64,000 nucleotides of DNA from Lathyrus oleraceus (lineage: Eukaryota; Streptophyta; Magnoliopsida; Fabales; Fabaceae): contig NC_066581.1 of assembly GCF_024323335.1 (NCBI RefSeq), positions 36,846,699 to 36,910,698 on the forward strand. The letters run 5' to 3'. The first letter of the stretch is position 1; the number at the start of each line of letters is the position of its first letter. Position numbers and translations under genes: made by a program. The notes below the pieces were generated by a model. That model searched no databases, was not told the origin of the DNA, and saw only the letters and a list, made by a program, of their open reading frames with translations. Positions 47,450 to 56,591 of this stretch are shown here, piece by piece.

Positions 47450-49438
47450 TGGCCGTGTATTTACAATAATGCCACTGACTGTTTAATATTTAATTAAATC
47501 ATTTCCTTTTTTCAATATTTATTTCATTTGGTATGCTAATTTTAGAAAATTCATAACTCTTCCAATACTTGACCAAATAACATGGGATTTTTTGTGAAAT
47601 GCTCCTCATGATCTCTAGTTTATTATGGTGATTTTTCCAGATTTTTTGCACGTGTGGATTTTTAAATGTGCTAGGGTTTGTTCATGTGTGTCCATTTTGT
47701 GTATGCCTTGCCATTTTGCTTGTGAAATGATGATACATAATCCAATGCCTCTCAAATGTTTTGTGCTTAAACTAGACATGTTCATGGTGATTTTGATATA
47801 GAGTTTGTAATTTTATCATTGCTGGTTATTGAGATATGATTTTTTGAATAGAGGTGTGAAAATTTGTGTCACACCATTCATGTCCAACTTTCTGATTTTT
47901 GTTACCATGCTTATTGAACTCAAAATGGTCTGGATATTTACACGAAGATACTTGTGAATGTTGAGAATGCTTGTGCATTTTCCTGGAATTTTTGAATTCA
48001 TTTCCTATTTGTTTGATAATTTCTCCCCTGTTTGACCAAATGTGAACTTTTTGTGACACATGATTTTATTTGATTCGTGAAATCCTCATGCATTATTGGA
48101 TGGATCTAAAATTTGGCATGTGAATTGTAGACATCTTAAAGTTTGTCATGGTTTTAGTCCCATTCATTTATCATGTGTTGTTTCTGTTTTATGATTAATT
48201 GAAGTTGGTGCATGTTTTGATGCTTTGTATGAGTTTGCTTGAACTTGCTTTGACTTTCTGATTTTCATTGACCTACTTCCCTTGATCCAAATGAGCTGAA
48301 ATTTAATGTGCTTATCATGTTATGGATTATGTTTGACCATGAATTATTTTAGGATTTTTTGAAATGTTTGTGATTGGATTTGAGTTGAATCATTCTGTTG
48401 ACTTCTATGAGCTCCTATTTGCATGCTTTGTGCTATTTTTTGATCATGAAGTGATAATGATGAATGATATGAACATGAGACCAATTGGATTTGATTCTTA
48501 ATTGTTTGATCTTAATTTTGGATAAGTTTCATGTTCTGTTTTGATGATTTGATCTCATTTTGACCCTAGTCTTGGACTAGTGGTTTGTGCTCTCACTTTT
48601 GAGTTGTGTTTCAGGTTAAAAGCACAAGTGCTTATGATTGATGATGCTTACACAATTGGAGTTGACTTGTTGCTTGTTCATGACTAACTTTGAATTTGTT
48701 TTGTAGGTTTTAAAACTTGGTCTTGTGCCTCAAAGCTTGCACCTTTGTGCATTGACTTGTGTCTGACTGTGTATAATTAACTGTTAACCATTTGCTGTTT
48801 AATGTTGGTTTGTCTGAGTACTGATTGTATTTGATTGATTTCAGGTACATTAGTTGCTTTAGTTCTATTGAGAACTTGCTTTGCTTTGCTTAAGAGCATT
48901 TGCGTTGAGGTATAACATCCTAACTCCATGTAGTCTGGAAGACCTGGCTTGTTACTTGGCCAGGCACCTGTCTGAAGTCCTCCTTAAGAGGCAATGTTTG
49001 TGTTTGTTTACTTTTGTCCTTGTACATATTCAAAGACCTCCTAAGTGAAGAGGCATTGGCAGATATAAGGGATGTGAAATCCATCCCCTGTTATTTTGTG
49101 TGTCATCTGCTTTGCTCACACCACTGTGTTGATGCATTCCAGATATTAACCCAAGATCATTGTACATTGAGTCAGTGTCACATGTGTAGAAGGGTTCCCA
49201 CCTTCTGAACCCACACATTCTTGTCTTAAGCTCTCCCAGGCCAGGGATAAGAGCTGTGAAGTCTCATCTTCACTCACCTTTAATCTACTTCACCTTGACT
49301 CTCAATGTCAAGGTTAAGAGCTAACATTACCCTGTTACAGTGGTTTGTTTGTTGAGGTTGATATGACCCCTCGACTAAAACTGTTATCTGGTTAGGCTAG
49401 TCCTTTGTCCCTTCGTAGGGGAACTACGTCGCCCTGAT

Positions 49439-49985
49439 CCTCATACCAGATGAGGTACGTAGGCAGGAGATGAGCAGATCTCTCCGGGCGCCTGTTTTGT
49501 TTTGTGTTGTGTGTGTCAGGAGATGGATGTAAGCCCAGCGATTGGCATTCCGTATCCTCTTGTTGTGTGCTTGGAGTCCGGTATAAGTCCATCAAGTGGC
49601 ATCTGGTTTCCAGTGTGGGTGTGTTTTGGGTTCGGAATCTGATGTAAGTCCAGCGATTGGCATTCGGATTCCACGTTTGCCTGTGTCTGTTGTGTTTGGC
49701 GTGCGTGAGCCGAGCTACGAATGCTCTGATTCTTCTTCGTCCAAAGAAGATACGTATGCATAGGATGCGACATCCTAACGAGCATGTGTTTTCCCCCCAG
49801 TCCGAACTACTTTGACTCTGATGTCTATGCTTGATAGACTAAGTAGGCCCATGATGCGATATCCTGCCGAGTCAGTCTTGTTTATTTTCTTCTGTCTCTT
49901 TCAGCCAGTTGTTTGTTTGTTTATGAGCAGTGTTTTAGCAACCATATTCCTTCCTTTTGTGCGTGGATCCCGTCGAGTACGACGG
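49439..49985 (+). other. Hairpin modules of element 3 LTR
   Basis: Module a: CCTCAT/ATGAGG (49439-49455) and GAGAT/ATCTC (49467-49482). Module b: TCTTC/GAAGA (49734-49750) and TAGGATG/CATCCTA with loop CGA (49761-49777). Module c: GTCTAT/ATAGAC (49823-49839) with a weak second hairpin. AGTA hairpin CCGTCG/CGACGG at 49970-49985. Confidence 0.78.
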
Positions 49986-50171
49986 ATGCGTAGGGGTGCT
50001 AATACCTTCCCTTTGCATAACCGACTCCCGATCCCATTCTCTTTGGTCGCGATACCATGTTCTTTCCAGGTTTACTCTGAGCGTTTCCTTTCCCTCTTTT
50101 GGGATAAATAACGCACGGTGGCGGCTCTGTTGTTCTTGTTTTCCCGCCGGTTTTTCGCGTAATGCGACAGC

Positions 50172-50189
50172 TGGCGACTCTGTTGGGGA
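50172..50189 (+). promoter_or_regulatory. Primer binding site, element 3
   Basis: TGGCGACTCTGTTGGGGA, 2 nt after the LTR. It differs from the element 2 PBS at one position (GTT against GCT). Confidence 0.87.
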
Positions 50190-50967
50190 CATAGAGAAGT
50201 TGACCTTCTGCTGGTCCATCTTCCCTGAGCGAGTCTCTCCTAGCGCTCTCTAGGTTAGGGTTTTGGTTGCTGTTTGCTGTTTTTTATTGCATTCATTATT
50301 TATTGCTTGCATTTATTGTTTGCGTTTATGTTTGCACTTATGTTTGCATTCATTCACATTCATTGTTTATCTGGCTGGCTGGTTGTCTGTTTCTCTCTGT
50401 TGGGGTGGGAGTTACTTGAGGTAAAAGGCCCAATACCCAGGCCATGAGTGAAATCTAGGATGCTTAGGAATAGAGTGATTCATGGGAAGCGGGTGGTATT
50501 GCGCCACTTAGCGGTACATTGATATCACGAGCAGTTCAGACCCTGGTGGAATATTATCGTTGCATACTTCGGGTGTGTTTATGATGATATTCTGCGGAAG
50601 GTTATTTATGTTGCGTTTCTCTCGACCTTACCCTGGCCTAGACGACACCCGTGAGTGGGGAGGGGTTGATCATTATTACAGGTACCGTTGGTGACTTGTG
50701 GTTCTGTTGGTGACTTTGGGTTCAGATGACAGTTCTCAGTTGACTTTGGGTTTCAATTGGATTTGGGTTCTGAGTTTAAACCGAAGCTTCGACCTTGTGT
50801 TCAGAGATGCACGGCCAGCCGGTTGTGTCTGCATCATTTGCATCATAGCATGTTTATTTTCAAAAAAATACGCAATACAAAAAAAAAAAGAAAAAAAAAG
50901 AAAAAAAACTAATCTCTGCATGCATATCTTTTCTCAGGTACATTCCAGAGCTTGTTCACTGATAAAG
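50190..50967 (+). other. Element 3 leader
   Basis: 778 nt between PBS and the ORF1 Met. An A-rich run (50866-50908) is followed by TATCTTTTCTCAG (ending 50937), a good 3' splice site shape 30 nt before the ORF1 ATG. The upstream open frame in the ORF1 phase (from 50698) crosses the poly(A) run and is judged non-coding. Confidence 0.55.
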
Positions 50968-52608
50968 ATGGCAACAGTCCCAGAGCCGAAGCGGAAGACT
51001 TGTTCCTACAGCTTTCATCGTGAGCCGTTGACTTCATTGATCGAGTTGAGTAGCCTGATAACCAGTGGTAACCAGAAGGGGTTTATTGACCAGTATGGGG
51101 ATATTCTGACGCTGTTGAAGATGGTAGTCGATCCGGTGCCGTTGCAGACTCTTCTTCAGTTCTACGACCCAGAGCTTCATTGTTTCACCTTTCAAGATTA
51201 TCAGTTGGCGCCCACTCTTGAGGAGTATTCCATTCTGTTGAGTGTTCCGATTCAGCATCAGGTTCCTTTCTTGGACGTACCGAAGGAAGTTGATTTCAGA
51301 GTTGTTGCCAGAGCTCTCCAGTTGAGTGTCAAAGAAGTCTGTGATAACTGGAAGCCCAGTGGGGATGTTGTGGGTCTGCCATTGAAGTTTCTGCTGAGAG
51401 TTTCCAGAGGAGAAGCAGAAAAGGGGAATTGGGAAGCTTTTCATGCCCAGCTTGCTATTATGATCTATGGGATCGTCTTATTCCCGAGTATGCCAAATTT
51501 TGTCGACTATGCTGCGGTCTGTATCTTCATTGGAGGGAATCCAGTTCCTACTCTGTTAGCTGACACTTATTATGCTATCCACAGTAGGCATGGTAAGGGT
51601 GGAGCTATCAGATGTTGCCTCCCACTTTTGCTCAGATGGTTTATGTCTCTCCTGCCAGTCAGTGGACCTTTTATAGATGCTCAGAGCACTCATAAGTGGA
51701 CTCAGAGGGTTATGTCTCTTACCGCTTATGACATCAGATGGCAGTCATACCGGATGGATGTGCGGGATGTTGTTATGAGTTGTGGAGAATTCCGGAACGT
51801 GCCACTCGTGGGGACCAAGGGTTGCATAAATTATAACCCAGTTCTTTCTCTTCGTCAGTTAGGGTTCGTAATGAAGGGAAAACCACTTGAAGCTGAGGTA
51901 GCTGAAAGTGTGTATTTTGAGAAGCAGAGTAACCCGGCTAGATTGGAGCAGATAGGAAGAGCTTGGAGGTCTGTTGGAGTTAAGGATGGATCTGTCTTAG
52001 GGAAGAAGTTTGCCATTGCGATGCCTGATTACACTGATTGGGTAAAGAAGAGAGTGGAAACTTTGTTGCTACCCTACGATAGAATGGAACCGTTGCAGGA
52101 GCAACCACCTTTGATCCTTGTTGAGAGTGTGCCAACTGAGCACTACAAGCAAGCCCTGATGGAGAATCGCCGGTTGAGAGAGAAGGAGCAAGATACCCAG
52201 ATGGAGCTTTACAAAGCCAAGGCTGATAGGTTAAACTTGGCTCATCAACTCAGAGGAGTGCAGGGAGAAGATGCTAGTAGGCTGAGAAGCAAGAAAAGAT
52301 CCTACGAGGAAATGGAATCCATGTTAGATGCAGAACACCGGGAGTGCTTGAAGCTGCAGAGAGCTGAAGCCAGTTATCAAAAGAAGATCAGAGACCTGGA
52401 GAAGCAACTCAGAGACAAAGACATCCAGTTGAAGAAGGAGGTTGACTCGAGACAGGCATTAGAGACCCATCTTGGAGGAGAAGTGGTAGAGCTTAGACGA
52501 CAATTAAAGGAGAAGATCACCCCTCTACCAGAATGTTCAGATTGCACCCTGTTGATAGACCAGTGCCAGTACCTGAAGACTCTCATTCCGGAAGACCGTT
52601 TGTCTTAA
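50968..52608 (+). CDS. Ogre ORF1 protein, open
   Basis: 546 codons, no stops. Start at MATVPEPKRKTCSYS is chosen because upstream codons run through the A-rich leader. This ORF upstream of gag is the diagnostic extra gene of Ogre elements; its function is not known. Residues ~15-370 form a mostly helical globular region with text such as DPELHCFTFQDYQLAPTLEE and RWFMSLLPVSGPF, resembling plant-mobile-domain / DUF7745-type proteins (recalled similarity, not searched). Residues ~385-525 are rich in Glu, Lys, Arg and Leu with heptad spacing, a likely coiled coil, ending in a small Cys pair (CSDC). There is no signal peptide or membrane segment. It is open while gag-pro and pol are broken. Confidence 0.88.
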   Translation: MATVPEPKRKTCSYSFHREPLTSLIELSSLITSGNQKGFIDQYGDILTLLKMVVDPVPLQTLLQFYDPELHCFTFQDYQLAPTLEEYSILLSVPIQHQVPFLDVPKEVDFRVVARALQLSVKEVCDNWKPSGDVVGLPLKFLLRVSRGEAEKGNWEAFHAQLAIMIYGIVLFPSMPNFVDYAAVCIFIGGNPVPTLLADTYYAIHSRHGKGGAIRCCLPLLLRWFMSLLPVSGPFIDAQSTHKWTQRVMSLTAYDIRWQSYRMDVRDVVMSCGEFRNVPLVGTKGCINYNPVLSLRQLGFVMKGKPLEAEVAESVYFEKQSNPARLEQIGRAWRSVGVKDGSVLGKKFAIAMPDYTDWVKKRVETLLLPYDRMEPLQEQPPLILVESVPTEHYKQALMENRRLREKEQDTQMELYKAKADRLNLAHQLRGVQGEDASRLRSKKRSYEEMESMLDAEHRECLKLQRAEASYQKKIRDLEKQLRDKDIQLKKEVDSRQALETHLGGEVVELRRQLKEKITPLPECSDCTLLIDQCQYLKTLIPEDRLS

Positions 52609-53008
52609 CTTGTATTCTTTGATGTCTATGTTGGGAATCACCTCCAGGCTTGTTGGATGAGATTCATTGTTGTATTCCGATTGTATGGATCTTTGTTGAC
52701 TCTGTTGTATGAGCCTGTTGCTCTTATCTATAGATAAGGTTGTTGGTGTTTCATTTTGTTCTCAGTTATCTTGTATGTTGTTCTCTTGTTGCTGCAGGTT
52801 GCCATCTTTTGAGGATGGGTCAGGCTCTTTGAATGCCTGAGAAATGAGCATATCATGTGCATCATACGCATCATTAACATCATACTCATATCATTTTTGC
52901 ACAACAGGTGTTCTTGTTCGTGACTTCTCACTATGGTTCCTGTGTTTAGGCAGGATAGCTGATCAGAGACCGCACCGCTACTCAACGAGACTCAACCATC
53001 AAAGGAAT
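52609..53008 (+). other. Spacer between ORF1 and gag
   Basis: 400 nt with no gene. Two acceptor-like sites, TTTGCACAACAG (ending 52907) and CTGTGTTTAG (ending 52949), lie 42 nt apart, matching the pair before gag in element 2. Splicing here could be how gag is reached from the capped end past ORF1. Confidence 0.5.
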
Positions 53009-55291
53009 ATGGATCAAGTACAAGCTGAGTTAGCTGAGATGAGGGCTAACATGGCCCAGTTCATGGACATGATGCAAGGGGTTGCACAAGGACAAGAAGA
53101 ACTCCGAGCTCTAGTTCAGAGACAAGAAGCTGTAATTCCACCGACCAACCAAGCTTTGCCAGAGGGAGGCCCGATCAATGACAACCCTACTGCGGCTGTG
53201 CCCATCAACAACTATGCTGTAGGGGATGAATTAAGAGGTATTCGAGTCAACGGTCAACCGATCGCTCCAGAGACCGCCAATGCCAGAGTAGTCCGTGCTC
53301 CAGCCCGTAATCAGGCTCCGATTGTGGACAGACAAGAGGATATGTTCACTCTGCTCAGTGAAGACGAAGACATTTTGGGAAGGGTTGATGAGAGAGATCG
53401 TAAAGTTGAGGCCCTTGCTGAAAAGATCCGGGCTATGGAATGCCAAAACTCTCTCGGTTTTGATGTTACTAATATGGGGTTAGTGGAAGGCTTGAGAATC
53501 CCGTATAAGTTCAAAGCACCGTCCTTCGACAAGTACAACGGCACTTCTTGCCCTCGCACCCACGTGCAGGCCTACTATCAGAAAATCTCTGCCTACACGG
53601 ATGATGAAAAAATGTGGATATACTTTTTCCAAGATAGTCTGTTTGGGGCATCTTTGGACTGGTATATGGAACTGAAGAGAGATTCTATCCGATGTTGGAG
53701 AGATCTGGGCGAGGCTTTCTTGCGCCAGTATAAGCACAACATGGATATGGCACCTAGCTGGACTCAGCTGCAGAGTCTGTGTCAGAAGAACAATGAAAGC
53801 TTTAAAGAGTACGCCCAGAGGTGGCGTGAGCTTGCTGCGAGAGTTCAACCCCCTATGCTGGAAAGGGAGTTGACAAACATGTTCATCGGCACTCTTCAAG
53901 GTGTATTTATGGACCGGATGGGAAGCTGCCCATTCGGTAGTTTTTCTGATGTCGTCATATGTGGTGAGAGAACTGAAAGTCTGATTAAGGCCGGCAAAAT
54001 TCAAGATGTGGGTTCTTCCTCGTCATCCAAGAAACCTTTCTTTGGGGCACCTCGCCGTAGAGAGGGTGAAGCCAACGCTGTATAACACCGAGGGAATGTG
54101 TATAGAGGAAATGTGAATAGAGATCAGTATCGCCCGGTTGCTGCAGTGACCATTCCTGCACCTCAACCTCGTCAACAACAACAACAAAGAGTTCAACAAC
54201 CGCAACAACAACAACAACAACAACGTCCGTATCAGCCCAGACAAAGGATGCCTGATCGCCGTTTTGATCCGCTTCCCATGTCGTACGCCGAACTACTGCC
54301 CGAACTACTCAGGTTGGGGTTTGTTGAGTTGCGTACCATGGCCCCGCCTACAGTATTACCCCCTAGGTATGACACCAACGTCCGTTGTGACTTTCACTCT
54401 GGGGCACCAGGGCACCATACTGAAAAATGTCGGGCTTTCCAGCACAAAGTCCAAGATTTGATCGATGCCAAGGCGATCAACTTTGCTCTGGTACCTAACG
54501 TTGTGAATAATCCTATGCCTCAGGATGGTGGGCATAGGGTGACCAATATTGAAGGGGAAGCTGAAGATCTAGTTACTAGTGTTGATGATGTTCAGACTTC
54601 TCTGCTGGTGGTAAAGGGCCGTCTGCTGAATGGGGGTGTCTACCCGGGTTGTGATGAGGGCTGTTTTGGTTGTGCTGAAGCTGATAATGGTTGTGACCAG
54701 TTGAGGGTTGGCATTCAAAAGCTGATTGACGAGGGTTGTGTTCAATTCAGTCGGGCTGTCAGAGATAATGGGTCGGTGTCAACTGTCACCATCTACTTTA
54801 AACCGTCTGAAGGACGTGGACAAGGGGTTGTTAGTACATCTGCAGCAAGTGGTACCCCAGTTACCATTTCCGCTCCGGTAACTATCAGTGCTCCAACTAC
54901 TATCGTTGCGTTTGGAAGAAGACCAGTTGAGAATAGTAGGGCTGTGCCATGGAGATATGATAACGCTTACCGCAGCAACAGAAGGGCTGATAATCAGACG
55001 AGGGCAGCAAGTCAAGCGCCTGTGACGATCAGTGCACCAGTTAAAACTCCTGTGGTTGTGAGTCCCGTTGTGGACAACGTGGGTGGACCAGGAGGTTTTA
55101 CTCGGAGTGGACGACTGTTTGCTCCTCAGCCGCTGAGAGATGCCAATGCTGAGGCATCTGCTAGGGCGAAAGGCAAACAGGTTGTCGTTGACGAGGAACC
55201 GGCTCAGAAGGAGGCTGAGGGTTCATTTGAAAAGGACGTGGAGGAATTTATGAAGATTATAAAGAAGAATGACTACAAGATCGTAGATTAG
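53009..55291 (+). pseudogene. gag: Element 3 gag
   Basis: Start at MDQVQAELAEMRANM. A gag domain (KYNGTSCPRTHVQAYY, MWIYFFQDSLFGASLDWY, FLRQYKHNMDMAPSW, RWRELAARVQPPM) lies at about residues 165-300. A Gln-rich linker follows (54172-54250, long CAA/CAG runs), then a RFDPLPMSYAELLPELL block, the CHHC knuckle CDFHSGAPGHHTEKC, a VTISAPVTIS repeat (54850-54900 and 55020) and GGFTRSGRLFAP. TAA at 54083-54085 and TAG at 55289-55291 interrupt an otherwise single frame; at the second, elements 2 and M have Gln. It is in frame with the protease that follows, so the intact product would be a Gag-Pro fusion. Confidence 0.92.
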
Positions 55292-56338
55292 CTCAACCAG
55301 ACTCCGTCCAAAATTTCAATTCTCTCTTTGCTGTTGTGCTCTGAGGCACATCGCAACGCCTTGTTGAAGATGCTGAACATGGCGTATGTACCTCAAGAGA
55401 TTTCTGTCAATCAACTGGAGGGTGTAATGGCCAATGTGAGCACCAGGCATGGTGTAGGGTTCACTGACCTGGATTTAACGCCTGAAGGGCGCAATCATAA
55501 CAAGGCCTTGCACATCACTATGGAGTGCAAGGGGGCAGTGCTGTCTCACGTATTGGTAGACACCGGGTCGTCGCTGAATGTGCTGCCTAAGCAGATTTTG
55601 AAGAAGATTGATGTTGAAGGGGTTGTGCTCACTCCTAGTGACCTTATTGTGCGCGCATTTGACGGATCCAAACGTTCTGTGTTTGGTGAAGTTACCTTGC
55701 CGGTGAAGATAGGTCCGGAGGTTTTTGATATAATCTTCTACGTTATGGACATTCAGCCCGCCTACAGTTGTTTGTTGGGTCGTCCGTGGATTCACGCAGC
55801 AGGAGCAGTCTCGTCAACTCTCCACCAAAAACTCAAGTATGTCTGGAACGGTCAGATTGTGACCGTGTGTGGCGAAGAAGAGATTCTGGTGAGTCACCTA
55901 TCCTCGTTTAAGTATGTCGAGGTGGATGGTGAAATCCATGAAACCTTGTGCCAGGCGTTTGAGACTGTGGCTCTTGAGAAGGTGGCGTACGCTGATCAGA
56001 GGAAGCCGGGTGCTTCGATTGCTTCATACAAGCAAGCCAAGGAGGTTGTTGATTCCGGCAAAGCTGAGGGCTGGGGCAAGATGGTGGACTTGCCTGTCAA
56101 GGAAGACAAATTTGGCATTGGTTATGAGCCTCTCCAAGTAGAGCAAAGTGTGCAGACGGGTCCGAGTACCTTTACCAGCGCTGGGCTGATGAATCATGGT
56201 GACGTCTTTGCAACCGGTGGTGAAGACTGTGACAGCGACTGTGATTTAGGCATCTGGGTTCGCCCGTGTGCCCCAGGGGAGTCTATCAACAACTGGACGG
56301 CTGAAGAAGTGGTCCAAGTTACTCTTCAGACAGAGTAA
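55292..56338 (+). pseudogene. Element 3 protease region
   Basis: Open from 55328 to TAA at 56336. LLCSEAHRNALLKMLNMAYVP, HITMECKGAVLSHVLVDTGSS with intact DTGSS active site, FGEVTLPVKIGPEVF, FYVMDIQPAYSCLLGRPWIH and a C-terminal extension ending VVQVTLQTE. The protease core has no lesion, but it lies behind two stops in gag. Its stop codon overlaps the predicted intron donor (GT at 56335), so a spliced message would continue into pol. Confidence 0.92.
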
Positions 56339-56591
56339 TTTTCCTTTGTTTTGTCATTTTGCATGAAAACCCTACGTTCTGCCCAAGACGTAGCGGTTCA
56401 TTGTAGGGCATCATCATGTTTTAATGATTATCATAAATAAAGGACGTTTTGCAATCAAATTTTGTGATCCCTGTCTTTCTATTTTTTTTTTGTTGTTTTC
56501 ACTTTTTCTAAAAAACCAACAAAATGACAATGTTTTTGTTTTTTGTGACTTTTTTTGAACTCTTTTTCTAAAATAAGGCATTAACATGCAG
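56335..56591 (+). other. Element 3 pro-pol intron (257 nt)
   Basis: Donor GTAATTTTC at 56335; acceptor AACATGCAG ending 56591, preceded by T-rich tracts and TTCTAAAATAA. Exon phase joins the last two bases of a Glu-type codon to the first A of exon 2, putting ATG 56602 in the protease frame. The observed frames of pro and pol differ by the 2 nt that 257 leaves over from a multiple of three. Contains hairpin CTACGT/ACGTAG (56372-56393) and AATAAA (56436-56441). Splicing of Ogre pro-pol introns has been reported for pea (recalled). Confidence 0.8.

Larger units (their letters stand above)
45607..50169 (+). mobile_element. Element 3 5' LTR (4.56 kb)
   Basis: TGTAGCACCTC…GTAATGCGACA. The first ~1.4 kb repeats at 62642-64000. 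It contains a 29-nt near-perfect palindrome (47421-47449), three hairpin modules (49439-49860) and the AGTA hairpin at 49970-49985. No convincing TATA box was located; TACATATACATAA near 46639 is a weak candidate. Open frames up to 132 codons (46617-47015) have no recognisable domain and are partly disrupted by indels in the 3' LTR copy, so they are not called as genes. Confidence 0.94.

Noticed and set aside
50698..50967. 90-codon upstream extension of ORF1
   Set aside because: It runs through a long poly(A) run and low-complexity leader, has a splice-acceptor-like TTTTCTCAG, and no recognisable sequence. The Met at 50968 fits better.
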